A stretch of DNA of 64,000 nucleotides from Bradyrhizobium sp. B124 (GTDB lineage Bacteria; Pseudomonadota; Alphaproteobacteria; Rhizobiales; Xanthobacteraceae). The translations under genes were made by a program, and so were the position numbers. Location of the stretch: NCBI RefSeq assembly GCF_038967635.1, contig NZ_CP152413.1, positions 4,340,001-4,404,000 of the forward strand. Direction: 5' to 3'. Within the stretch, counting starts at the first letter, position 1, and every line of letters begins with the position of its first letter. Shown in pieces: positions 16,330 to 28,193 of this stretch. Under the pieces are notes generated by a model. The model had not been told where the DNA came from, ran no database searches, and was given only the letters and a program-made list of their open reading frames with translations.

Positions 16330-16473
16330 GTGAATTCGAGGAATGGTTTTATTGCCGTGAGGCCGGGTGAGCCGGGCTTTACGACCGAGGATATTCTTTG
16401 GGCCGTCGGCATCTGGTCGGTGATCCTGACCCTGGCGCCGGTGATCGCGTTCTATCTGCTGATGGTGGCGTAG
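16330..16473 (+). CDS. Tiny membrane protein (47 aa, GTG start)
   Basis: The GTG at 16330 lies 4 bases after a GGGGG run. The peptide has a polar N-terminus (NSRNGFIAVRPGEPGFTTED) and one transmembrane helix (ILWAVGIWSVILTLAPVIAFYLLMV). The helix is in frame with an uninterrupted start and a TAG stop, directly followed by family B repeat. Function unknown. Confidence 0.5.
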   Translation: MNSRNGFIAVRPGEPGFTTEDILWAVGIWSVILTLAPVIAFYLLMVA

Positions 16474-16485
16474 CGATCCGGTTCC

Positions 16486-16569
16486 GTCATTGCGAGGAGC
16501 AAAGCGACGAAGCAATCCATTGCTCCGCACGCGCGGGAAAATGGATTGCTTCGCTGCGCTCGCAATGAC
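16486..16569. repeat. Dispersed intergenic palindrome, family B (second copy)
   Basis: Same ends as the copy at 3672-3755 (GTCATTGCGAGGAGC and CTCGCAATGAC) with arms GACGAAGCAATCCATT / AATGGATTGCTTCG. The central loop differs, so the arms are conserved more strongly than the loop. Confidence 0.85.
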
Positions 16570-16631
16570 GCTCACGCAAAAAACGCGCGAGTGCCGCGCG
16601 TTTCTTTCCAGTTCGAACCAAAGCGGCGTTG

Positions 16632-17312
16632 TTACGCCGCCTGCTTGTGCATCGCGCCGGACGCCGACGCCGTGCCGCGGATCGCCTTGATCGAGCGTTC
16701 GATCGCGGCCCACAGCCGATTGATCTCCGCGGCAGCGCGGCCTTCCGCATAATATTCGCGCGCGCCTTCACCCTGGCCGAGCGCCATCAGAAGGTCTGCG
16801 CGGTTGGTGATCTGGCCGCTCCACACCGGAGCGCGGAATTTCGCCAGCGCCTCACGCGCGATCGCGACGATGCGGCTTTCGGCGCCGTCACGCTGCGCAG
16901 GCGCGCCGTTGATCACGACGGCGTAGGGCTTGCGCATCGAGCGGCAGGTCTGAATCGTTTCCTGCACCGCGTTGACGTCGAACACGCCGGGCCGCGCCGG
17001 AATGATCACCATCGTGGCGTTCTTGATGGAGTCGTCGACCACAGCCGACAAATTCGGCGGCGTGTCGATGAACACCCACTCGATGCCGTCGCGCTTGGCT
17101 TGAGCAATGATCCCGCTGACCGAGTTCACCGCCGTCTTGATCGCCGGCTCGTTGGTGCCGCGCAATTTATGCCAGAGCGTCAGCGAGCCCTGCGGATCGG
17201 CGTCGATCAGCAGACAGGGCTTCGTTGCCTTGTGCACTTGCGCGGCGAGGTGAGCAGCCAGGGTACTTTTCCCCGAGCCCCCCTTACGCGAAGCGAAAAC
17301 AATCACGTTCAT
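16632..17312 (-). CDS. ParA/MinD-family ATPase, orphan
   Basis: 226-residue deviant Walker-type ATPase: KGGSGKST at residues 10-17, DADPQGS (Walker A'-associated) and FIDTPP (Walker B). ATPases of this family position plasmids, chromosomes or protein clusters on the nucleoid or membrane. No ParB, no N-terminal DNA-binding domain and no parS-like site nearby. The size is close to small orphan ParA/McdA-like proteins. Two palindromes lie in the region upstream of its start. The stop codon sits inside a 7-bp hairpin (16623-16640). Confidence 0.85.
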   Translation of the reverse strand: MNVIVFASRKGGSGKSTLAAHLAAQVHKATKPCLLIDADPQGSLTLWHKLRGTNEPAIKTAVNSVSGIIAQAKRDGIEWVFIDTPPNLSAVVDDSIKNATMVIIPARPGVFDVNAVQETIQTCRSMRKPYAVVINGAPAQRDGAESRIVAIAREALAKFRAPVWSGQITNRADLLMALGQGEGAREYYAEGRAAAEINRLWAAIERSIKAIRGTASASGAMHKQAA

Positions 17313-17348
17313 ACGTTGGCCTCCAGATTGACCCCAGGAGGCGAAAAT

Positions 17349-17366
17349 GAATCAGCACGCTGATTC
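17349..17366. promoter_or_regulatory. Operator-like palindrome upstream of the ParA gene
   Basis: GAATCAGC-AC-GCTGATTC: 8-bp perfect arms with a 2-base centre, 37 bases before the start of the ParA-like gene. A second, shorter palindrome (TTGAGT-CAC-ACTCAA) is at 17428-17442. The position suits repression of the gene; the binding protein is unknown. Confidence 0.45.
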
Positions 17367-17493
17367 GCGAAAGAAGAAACTTCTTGCAATCCGCAAAGTG
17401 GCCAAGATTACCGGTGCATTCTGCTTTTTGAGTCACACTCAACTTATGACACAACCGAAAATGGAAGCGCTAAGCGCTTGATAAGACTCACGC

Positions 17494-17823
17494 CTAGCGC
17501 TTTTCGGCAGTCTTGGCGCGAGTCTTGGCGCGCTGGCGCGCGATCCACTTGCGCTCGATCCAGCCGAGCAATTGCGCCGTCGGCTTCTGCAAGAACGGGA
17601 CATCCTGCGCGAACAAAAGGAGGCCGAGCGGCAGCATCCAGAGTCCGAGCACCGGCAGGAAACTGAAGATGCCGCCGATCATCAGGAGGATCGCGAGCGG
17701 AATCCGCACGTAGCGCGACGACGGCTTGCGCAGCCACGCGACGAAGCGCGCCGGCCTTTCCGGAAGCTTGGCTTCGAACCAGGCAAAGTGCCGATCGATC
17801 TCTTGCTTGTCGTATTCGCTCAC
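17494..17823 (-). CDS. Membrane protein with N-terminal soluble segment (109 aa)
   Basis: The GTG at 17823 is preferred (VSEYDKQEIDRHFAWFEAKLP), with GGAGTGAG upstream. Two adjacent hydrophobic stretches (about 37-75, VRIPLAILLMIGGIFSFLPV then LGLWMLPLGLLLF) form a hairpin, followed by a basic C-terminal region rich in Lys/Arg. Not recognised. Confidence 0.65.
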   Translation of the reverse strand: MSEYDKQEIDRHFAWFEAKLPERPARFVAWLRKPSSRYVRIPLAILLMIGGIFSFLPVLGLWMLPLGLLLFAQDVPFLQKPTAQLLGWIERKWIARQRAKTRAKTAEKR

Positions 17824-18028
17824 GCGCCTCACTCCATCCGTTCCGTCGCGAAACGGATTTGGCAAACAACACAAGCTCCAGAGATGATGCTGCGTGACAG
17901 CGTCACAAGGCGTCAGTCTGTCGCGCATGACGGTCTTGAAATTGCCGCCGAGCGATCAGCGCACACCGGTTCGCGTCAAGACAACGCACCGGGCTCGCGG
18001 CTCTCGCATGCGCGCGATGGGAACAAGA

Positions 18029-18349
18029 TCAGTGGGTGGACTTCTTCGCCTTGTGCGACTTGGAGACCTTCCGCTTCGCAGGCCGCCGCTCGCTCGCCTC
18101 GCGCGGGTCGGGATCTGCGCGGAAGAACACGCGGCAGGCCGGCGAGAGCTGCGCCCTGTTCCTGATCATGCAGGCCGTGATGCGATCGACATCGGGAATC
18201 TCGGGACCACAAAGCCGGAACGCATCCGGCGTACAGGCCTGCTGCTGATCGGGCGTGTAAGCCTCACCCCGGCCCGGCAGCAGCAAAGCTGCAAGGGCGA
18301 TCGAGAGCGCTAACGCAAATGAAAATCTCCTTGAACCGGCGATCCCCAT
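18029..18349 (-). CDS. Small secreted cysteine-containing protein (106 aa)
   Basis: From MGIAGSRRFSFALALSIALAA: a signal peptide cleaved near GEA-YTPDQ. The mature part holds four conserved cysteines in ACTPDAFRLCGPEIPDVD, ITACMIRNR and LSPACRVFF, the pattern of a periplasmic rhizobial small-protein family, and ends in a Lys/Arg-rich tail. Function unknown. Confidence 0.7.
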   Translation of the reverse strand: MGIAGSRRFSFALALSIALAALLLPGRGEAYTPDQQQACTPDAFRLCGPEIPDVDRITACMIRNRAQLSPACRVFFRADPDPREASERRPAKRKVSKSHKAKKSTH

Positions 18350-18517
18350 GCATCCCCCAAAGGTGTCACTAGGCGTCGTTAAGGCGTCGTTTCGTGGAGT
18401 GTGGGTGAACGCACGCAGAAGTGCAAGCAGGCGAGATGACACGCCACCGGCGATCAAGGGAGGCGGCGAGCTTGCGATGGCCCGAACTTGCGACGTCGCG
18501 TTGGGTGATGGTGTGGA

Positions 18518-18594
18518 TGGTACAGTTGGGTGGGCTCGAACCACCGACCTCCTGTTCCACAGACAGGCGCTCTAACCAACTGAGCTACAACTGC
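18518..18594 (-). tRNA. tRNA-His (anticodon GTG)
   Basis: Cloverleaf on the minus strand: acceptor GCAGTTG / CAACTGT, D-arm TAGCTCAGTTGGTTAGAGC, anticodon stem CCTGT / ACAGG around CTGTGGA (anticodon GTG), T-arm with GGTTCGAGCC, and an encoded CCA. The discriminator base is A and the first pair is G:U, with no need for an extra 5' G. This is the unusual histidine tRNA form known in a group of alphaproteobacteria. Confidence 0.95.
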
Positions 18595-18725
18595 ATCCTG
18601 ACGCACAGCCCCGCAAAAAGGGGGCGGCGATTTCGGCGGAAACTAGGTGCAACGCCCGCCTTTGGCAAGGCCGTAACGGGCTGATTTCCGCTCTTATCTC
18701 GGGCCATTCCACGGCCCCGTCCAGC

Positions 18726-18757
18726 AAAAAGGCCCGGACCGCATCGGCCCGGGCCTT
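18726..18757 (-). terminator. Rho-independent terminator of the first phasin gene
   Basis: AAGGCCCGG (18729-18737) pairs with CCGGGCCTT (18749-18757); on the minus strand the stem is followed by a T run. It lies 24 bases past the phasin stop. Confidence 0.8.
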
Positions 18758-18780
18758 CCGCTATCTCATGCTGGCCGAGA

Positions 18781-19218
18781 TCAGGCGGCCGGCTGCTGGT
18801 AGAACTTCGAGGCGCTGGCCTTGATCGGCTCGGCGGTCTCGGTGGCGACCTTCTGGCCGAGCTCGGCCAGTTCCTTGGCCTGCGCGGTGTAGGTCTCGAA
18901 CTGCTTGCGGGCGTGCGAGGTCCACAGCTCGATCGCTTCGGTCGGCGACTTCACGCTGAACAGCTCCTGGGCGAAGTCGAGCGAGGAGGTGGTGTTGGCC
19001 TTGAAGAACTCGATCAGCTTGGCCGAATACGCGGTGGCGCCCTTGTTCACCGAGGTGAACACGGCCTCGACCGTCGAGTTGTGAGTCTCGGCAGCGTCCT
19101 TGAACTTGGCGTAGCTGTCGCGGGCCTGCAGCACGCCCTTTTCGGCGAACGCGCGCATCTGCTCGGGAACCTCGAACGGGATGATCGAGGCGGAAAACGG
19201 ATCGGACGGGTTGGTCAT
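18781..19218 (-). CDS. Phasin (PHB granule-associated protein), copy 1
   Basis: 145 residues from MTNPSDPFSASIIPFEVPEQM, after an AAGGA ribosome-binding site. All-helical, Ala-rich phasin: motifs MRAFAEKGVLQARDSYAKFK, SVNKGATAYSAKLIEFFKAN and SPTEAIELWTSHARKQFETY. Phasins coat polyhydroxybutyrate granules, controlling their number and size. A strong terminator follows. A longer frame upstream lacks homology. Confidence 0.9.
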   Translation of the reverse strand: MTNPSDPFSASIIPFEVPEQMRAFAEKGVLQARDSYAKFKDAAETHNSTVEAVFTSVNKGATAYSAKLIEFFKANTTSSLDFAQELFSVKSPTEAIELWTSHARKQFETYTAQAKELAELGQKVATETAEPIKASASKFYQQPAA

Positions 19219-19373
19219 ACGTGTAATCCTTCGCAACGGGTGAGTAGATGTGACCATTGCGGACGTCCCGGAGACACAAGGGCCGGGAACGTTGAAATGG
19301 ATCACGCTGCCTTGATTCACGGGAGTGCCATTCGTCGGGCACGCCTAATAAACACCCATATCATGTCAATTTT

Positions 19374-19404
19374 GTGCAACGCAACGTACGATCGCGTGCA
19401 ACGC
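19374..19404. promoter_or_regulatory. TGC-rich direct repeat, possible PhaR site
   Basis: GTGCAACGC occurs twice, at 19374-19382 and 19396-19404, 22 bp apart (two helical turns), upstream of phasin copy 1. A hairpin CGCCACAT-TTTTT-ATGTGGCG follows at 19402-19422. PhaR, the PHB regulator, is known to bind TGC-rich sequences. Confidence 0.35.
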
Positions 19405-19494
19405 CACATTTTTTATGTGGCGGAATATGGGATTACCGCGCCCCGACCAGGGTTGGGCCCTGCCACACTCCGTCAGCTCTTCGTCAGCTCTCGG

Positions 19495-19893
19495 TTAGCT
19501 CTTGGGCTTGACCGCATCCATCGCGGCGCGGCTGACCGCCTGGCCCATCTCGCTGGCCTGCTCGGCGAGCGAGCGCATCTGGCCCTGCACATATTCGCTT
19601 TGCAGCCGCATGACCTCGGTGAGGTCCTTGGCCTTGAGCAGCGACTGGGCGTAGTCCAGCGACGACTGCACGTTCTTCTCGGCGTAGGACAGCGCCTTGG
19701 TGGAAAGCTCCTTGGCGCCGGCGCGCATCGTGGCGTTGCGCTCCTCGATCTTGCCGGCGGTGTCCCGCGCGTTGGTCACGAACTGCTCAAAGGCCTTGCG
19801 CGCCTGATCGAAGCTCGCCTCCGCCATCGACCGCATGTCCTTGGGAATCTCGAATTTGGGGATCTCGAAATGGTCACGCCCGTTGTCGCTCAT
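19495..19893 (-). CDS. Phasin (PHB granule-associated protein), copy 2
   Basis: 132 residues from MSDNGRDHFEIPKFEIPKDM; GGGAG ribosome-binding site. Typical phasin helices: MAEASFDQARKAFEQFVTNA, LSTKALSYAEKNVQSSLDYA, and LTEVMRLQSEYVQGQMRSLA. It differs considerably from copy 1, so the pair is an old duplication or distinct phasin types. Both are transcribed the same way but separated by 276 bp, so probably independently. Confidence 0.9.
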   Translation of the reverse strand: MSDNGRDHFEIPKFEIPKDMRSMAEASFDQARKAFEQFVTNARDTAGKIEERNATMRAGAKELSTKALSYAEKNVQSSLDYAQSLLKAKDLTEVMRLQSEYVQGQMRSLAEQASEMGQAVSRAAMDAVKPKS

Positions 19894-19988
19894 GGTCGCT
19901 CTCCCTCGCTTGGTGATCGGCCCGCCGGTTGGCCTTACGGGCCAGGGTAAAATACAAGGTAGACTGGACAGCAAAACATATCGTGGCA

Positions 19989-20000
19989 CTGCAATCGCAG
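19989..20000. promoter_or_regulatory. CTGC-N4-GCAG palindrome, possible PhaR site
   Basis: CTGCAATCGCAG lies about 100 bases before the start of phasin copy 2. Motifs of the type CTGC-N3/4-GCAG have been reported for PhaR repressors of phasin genes in related bacteria. Proposed by pattern only. Confidence 0.4.
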
Positions 20001-20165
20001 GTATGACGCGGTGCCGCCCTGGCTCCGCAACACGCTGTCGCAGCCGCCTCTCTCTAACCGACAACGCCAAACGGCTGTGGATCGTTCAGCCAGGTTAACG
20101 TTATCCCGGCTTAAGCCGGGGCACCCTGACCGCGGACATGGACCTGCCGCCCCCCAGTTGCGATA

Positions 20166-20180
20166 CTAACCTTCTGTTAA
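20166..20180. promoter_or_regulatory. CtrA-box-like sequence upstream of the PdhS-like kinase
   Basis: CTAA-N7-TTAA, one mismatch in the first half-site of the CtrA recognition pattern TTAA-N7-TTAA(C), 72 bases before the ATG of the kinase. A second palindrome CCGGCTTAAGCCGG is at 20105-20118. Plausible because the downstream gene is a cell-cycle kinase, but a short motif. Confidence 0.3.
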
Positions 20181-20252
20181 GGCTGTCGTCCTGCGGCCGC
20201 CGGCGATCCGGCAAAGCTAAGGAAGAAGCCAAACCATGCGGTCAAATCTTGC

Positions 20253-24341
<4,089 letters not shown>

Positions 24342-24503
24342 GAGGCGGGTCCGCCCCCTCTCCAAGGGGTAAACCCCAATGCACTGCGAAAATCTGTCGC
24401 GCTTGATCGGCGCGGCACGGCATAAATCTTGCTGCAATTCCGATTGTTTGAAATTCATTATCTCGCGAACCCAGCCCGCTTTCCGGGCATCTGGATCTGG
24501 CGG

Positions 24504-25331
24504 ATGCGCTGCCTCGTCGTCGCCGACCTGCATTATTCATTGCCGCAGTTCGACTGGCTGCTGGCGGCCGCGCCGCAATTCGATCTGGTGATCTTCGCCG
24601 GCGATGCGCTCAACCTCGGCTCGGCGGTCGATTTCCGCGCCCAGATCGTCGTCGTCACGAAATACCTCGCGCGCCTCGCCGGCCTCACGCGCGTGATCTT
24701 CTGCTCGGGCAATCATGACCTCGACGAGCGCAACGCAGAGGGCGAGAAGGTTGCGCGATGGGTCGCCGCCGTCAGGGAATTCGGCGTGGCCTGCGACGGC
24801 GACAATCTGACCATCGGCGACACGCTGTTCACGGTGTGCCCGTGGTGGGACGGCCCGATGGTCAAGGCGCGGATCGACGACCAGTTGCGCGAGGCAGCCG
24901 CCATTCCGTACCGCCGCTGGGTCTGGGTGCATCACGCGCCGCCGGCGGATTCCCCGATCAGCTGGGGCGGCAAGCGCTTCTTCGGCGACGTCGAACTGCT
25001 GCGCTGGATCGAACGCCACCACCCGGAGATGGTGATCTCGGGCCATGTGCATCAATCGCCGTTCATCCCGAACGGCTCGTGGTTCGACCGGATCGGGACG
25101 ACCTGGGTGTTCAATACCGGCCTGCAGCCCGGCCGGCCGCCGGTCTACATCGTACTCGATCTCGCCCAGGAGAAGGTTTTCTGGCTCGCCGCCGGCGACG
25201 CGCAGATCGTCGATCTCAACGCCACCCTGCATCGGCCGGCAACGCCGCTCGGCGAGGCGCCGGACTGGCTCACATCCTTGGATCGGATTGCCGATCCGAG
25301 CCTGGCGCGACCTGCATCGGCGGCAGGTTGA
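24504..25331 (+). CDS. Metallophosphoesterase (calcineurin-like)
   Basis: 275 residues from MRCLVVADLHYSLPQFD. Metal ligands of the two-metal phosphoesterase fold are visible: DLH, GDALNLG, GNHD, HHAP and GHVH. The start at 24504 is chosen because the DLH motif should be near the N-terminus; an upstream frame would add about 25 residues. Its last 62 bases overlap the end of the convergent cyclic-nucleotide-binding gene. Substrate unknown. Confidence 0.9.
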   Translation: MRCLVVADLHYSLPQFDWLLAAAPQFDLVIFAGDALNLGSAVDFRAQIVVVTKYLARLAGLTRVIFCSGNHDLDERNAEGEKVARWVAAVREFGVACDGDNLTIGDTLFTVCPWWDGPMVKARIDDQLREAAAIPYRRWVWVHHAPPADSPISWGGKRFFGDVELLRWIERHHPEMVISGHVHQSPFIPNGSWFDRIGTTWVFNTGLQPGRPPVYIVLDLAQEKVFWLAAGDAQIVDLNATLHRPATPLGEAPDWLTSLDRIADPSLARPASAAG

Positions 25332-25755
25332 TCATGCTCTGCAGCACTTCGCTGACCATCGCCAGATGGGTGCCGTGATCGGCATATTGATGCATCAGAT
25401 CGGCAAGATAGGTCGTGGCGACATGCAGCCGTTGCGCCAGGAGCTGCGCGATCAGCAGCGCCAGCGCAGGCTGCTCCCGCAGGAACGACGCTGCATCGTC
25501 GAATTCGTACAGGACGCAGTTGGACGCCGTGCGTACCTTTGCGCTGTGCGGCCTGTCGAGCAGAACACTCATCTCACCGAACACCGCGCCGGGCTCGTCG
25601 ATCACCGCGACCAGACTGTCGCCCTTCACGACCTCGACCTTGCCCTCGAGCAGCACGAACAGGTGACCTGTCTGGCCGCCCTCCTCGATGAAATCCGTGC
25701 CGGCCGGCAGGCTGCGCCTGCTCCCGCCCGTGCAGTGATCAAGGATCGCCCGCAT
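25270..25755 (-). CDS. Cyclic-nucleotide-binding domain protein
   Basis: 161 residues: a single Crp-type cNMP-binding beta-roll (about 18-130) with GHLFVLLEGKVEVV, PGAVFGEMSVLLDRPHSAKV (phosphate-binding cassette including FGEMSVL and R), then helices. No DNA-binding helix-turn-helix is present, so it is not a transcription factor but a sensor or adaptor. Its 3' end overlaps the metallophosphoesterase gene by 62 bases. Confidence 0.85.
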   Translation of the reverse strand: MRAILDHCTGGSRRSLPAGTDFIEEGGQTGHLFVLLEGKVEVVKGDSLVAVIDEPGAVFGEMSVLLDRPHSAKVRTASNCVLYEFDDAASFLREQPALALLIAQLLAQRLHVATTYLADLMHQYADHGTHLAMVSEVLQSMINLPPMQVAPGSDRQSDPRM

Positions 25756-25927
25756 GCTGTTTCGCCTCCGTCTGCTGTCAGACTAGGCGGAGATGTGGCC
25801 GAGGTGAACGGGATTAGCCGGGCGGTCTGCCCAAATTGTCGGCATGCCGTGCGGGCGGAGCGGCGTGCGGAGGCGGAGACATAGTCTCCACTCACGCACG
25901 CTTGTGTGAGGGACGCACCGGCGAACG

Positions 25928-26101
25928 GGCTCCCCCCCTTGCGGGGGAGAGTTGGGGAGAGGGGTAGCCACACGATGGACTCCCTCTACTCAACTCGCTT
26001 CAACACCATACGGTCGAGATTGTAAGACCGACCTTCAACTCGAACATCTCGCCCGGGGTTTACCCCTCTCCCCACCCTCCCCCGCAAGGGGGGAGGGAGC
26101 C
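25928..26101. repeat. Large inverted repeat, C-rich ends
   Basis: GGCTCCCCCCCTTGCGGGGGAGA...GGGGAGAGGGGTA and TACCCCTCTCCCCACCC...CCCGCAAGGGGGGAGGGAGCC form an inverted pair of about 40 bp around some 90 bases. Single copy in the window. Lies between the cNMP gene and the VWA gene (25756-26150 has no gene). Confidence 0.8.
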
Positions 26102-26150
26102 TGAGAGGCGTGCTCACCTCACGCGCGAGCGGCGCTGGGCAGCGGCGCCC

Positions 26151-27851
26151 CTACTGCTTGATCTCCAGCGTCTGGCGCTTGCCGGCGGCGATCGAGAACG
26201 GCTTTTCCGCCTTCTGGCCGTCGGCGTAGGTGACGACCGCGACGTAGTCACCGGCGCTGAGCGCGACGTTGGTGGTCGCCTCATAGCTCACCGAGACGCG
26301 CTTGCGCTCGTCATTGATGTCGCGCTCGGCACCGTAGATGTCGATCTCCTGGGCGCCGTCGGCCTTGATCCCGACCACGCCGGCGTTGAGGTTGACGTTG
26401 ATCCGGGTGGGCGCGCCGGACTTCACCTCCGCACGCGCCGTGCCTTTGGCCTCGCCGACCGTCACCATCACCTCGTAGCTGCCGCCGGGCAGATCGAACT
26501 TGGATTCGGCGTCGTATTCCTGCGCAACCTTCTCGCCCTCGTCACCGTCGGCCTTGGCCGGCTGGTGCACGGCGACCACGAGGTCCTTCTCGACCTTGGG
26601 GCCGCCCTCGGCATAGGTGGTGGTGACGATCAGCTTGCCGACGTCGAGGGTGAGCTGGACGTTGCTGGAGTCACCCGCGGCGACCGCGAACGGCTTGCTG
26701 GTCTTCGACTGCCCCTTGGTCAGCGTCAGTGTGTAATTGCCCGCGGCGAGCACGAAGCGCGGCACCGCGTCGTATTCCTGCGCGACCAGTCTGCCGCCCT
26801 TGTCGGAGACCTGCCAGACCACGTCGTCGACCTTGGCAGCCCCGCCCGCAACCGAGCCTTCGCTGGTGACGTAGCCGGCATCGAGGATGACGTCGAGCGC
26901 GGCCGGCTTGCCGTTCTCGACCTTGAGCGGAAACTCGCGCTTGAGCTGCCGGTAGCTCACTTCCACGATGTAATCGCCGGGTGCGATATTGTCGGCGAAC
27001 GGCGCACCGTAGAAGGTGTTGACGTGCTCGCCCTTCTCGCCTCCGGCCCGCTTGTAGACGCCCCAGTTGACGTCCTCGTCGCTGATCGGATCGAGCCCTT
27101 CGGCGAGCCGCGCCACGCCGCGGAGGTTCTTGCCGAGATACGGATCGGCGGCCGCCGGCTTTGGCGGCGCCTCGCTTGCGACCTTGGTGCCTTGCGTCGC
27201 CGCCACCGCCTTGGTCAGTGCGCCGGTGAGGCTCGCGGCGTTGCCGGCATCGAGATAGACGCCGCCGGTCGCGCGCGCGATGCATTGCAGCTGGCTCTTC
27301 GCCGCGGGGTCGGCGACGTCGAGGCCGATGACATGGGCGGTGAAGCCGATGCCGGCCTTCTTCAGCTCGGCCGCGGCCGCGCACGGATCCGGCGCGCAGG
27401 TCTCGATCCCGTCGGAGACCAGGATCACATTGGCCTTGTTCTCGGTCGAGTGCAGCGCCTCGGCGGCGGCACGGAGCGAACCCGAGATCGGCGTCTTGCC
27501 CTTCGGGTTGATGCCGTCGATCGCGGCCTTGATCCTCGCCGGATCGAACTTGCTGACCGGCACCATCAGCTCGATGTCCTTGCAGTCACCCTTCGAGCGA
27601 TGGCCATAGACCATCACGCCGAGACGATCGGCGGGATTCCATTTCGACAGGATGGCATCGACCGCCTGTCGCGCAGCCGAGATCTTGCTCTGCCCATCGA
27701 CCAGGCCCCACATCGAGCCGGATGCATCGAGCACGAGAATGGTGTCGGTCCCCTGCGCTTGCGCCTGCGCCTGGGCGCCATGAAGTGACAGCAACGCCAG
27801 GCCAAGCGACAGCAGGCCGGCAACGAACGAGCGGCGAAAAACCTTAATCAC
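26151..27851 (-). CDS. Secreted VWA-domain protein with repeated beta-modules
   Basis: 566 residues from the GTG at 27851 (GAGGATCGATCC upstream); signal peptide to about residue 33 (GAQA-QAQ). A von Willebrand A domain (about 38-215) carries an intact MIDAS: VLDASGSMWG, TPISGS and SDGIETC. The rest (about 250-566) holds four or so repeated modules with L-x-A/P-G-D/N-Y-x(3)-V/L and a following x-G-K-P-x-x-L segment, a beta-sandwich repeat. Probably a periplasmic or surface adhesion or scaffold protein binding divalent metal. Confidence 0.88.
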   Translation of the reverse strand: MIKVFRRSFVAGLLSLGLALLSLHGAQAQAQAQGTDTILVLDASGSMWGLVDGQSKISAARQAVDAILSKWNPADRLGVMVYGHRSKGDCKDIELMVPVSKFDPARIKAAIDGINPKGKTPISGSLRAAAEALHSTENKANVILVSDGIETCAPDPCAAAAELKKAGIGFTAHVIGLDVADPAAKSQLQCIARATGGVYLDAGNAASLTGALTKAVAATQGTKVASEAPPKPAAADPYLGKNLRGVARLAEGLDPISDEDVNWGVYKRAGGEKGEHVNTFYGAPFADNIAPGDYIVEVSYRQLKREFPLKVENGKPAALDVILDAGYVTSEGSVAGGAAKVDDVVWQVSDKGGRLVAQEYDAVPRFVLAAGNYTLTLTKGQSKTSKPFAVAAGDSSNVQLTLDVGKLIVTTTYAEGGPKVEKDLVVAVHQPAKADGDEGEKVAQEYDAESKFDLPGGSYEVMVTVGEAKGTARAEVKSGAPTRINVNLNAGVVGIKADGAQEIDIYGAERDINDERKRVSVSYEATTNVALSAGDYVAVVTYADGQKAEKPFSIAAGKRQTLEIKQ

Positions 27852-28061
27852 GGATCGATCCTCGATGATGAAGACAATCGGAGGGCAAAGACGGCTGCGG
27901 CGGCGGGCATGTCGTGAGATCATTCGCACCTTGCCACAGCTGCGCCCTCCTTCGATCCGGATTTTGTTTTTTGTTGGCCGGATTGCTGATGCGATACATT
28001 TCCGGCGCGCACGCGACGAAACGCCAAAACGTCTTTGATTGGCGTCACTTGCGTCCGAACA

Positions 28062-28103
28062 TTTGGACTATTGCGACACGCGTTTGGACTAACGCGACAC
28101 GCG
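28062..28103. repeat. Tandem 21-bp direct repeat
   Basis: TTTGGACTATTGCGACACGCG and TTTGGACTAACGCGACACGCG are adjacent (19 of 21 match). Lies in a 342-bp gene-free interval (27852-28193) between the VWA gene start and the nitrilase stop, about 210 bp before the VWA gene. Confidence 0.8.
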
Positions 28104-28193
28104 GGTGACGACTAAATTGCTTCCAGAGTTGCGCGCATCGAGCTCGTCGGCGTGAGCGTCATCACAGATGACGCTGCTTTGCACTAGATCGCA

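Noticed and set aside
26565..27788. 407-codon open frame on the plus strand
   Set aside because: Antisense to the VWA gene.
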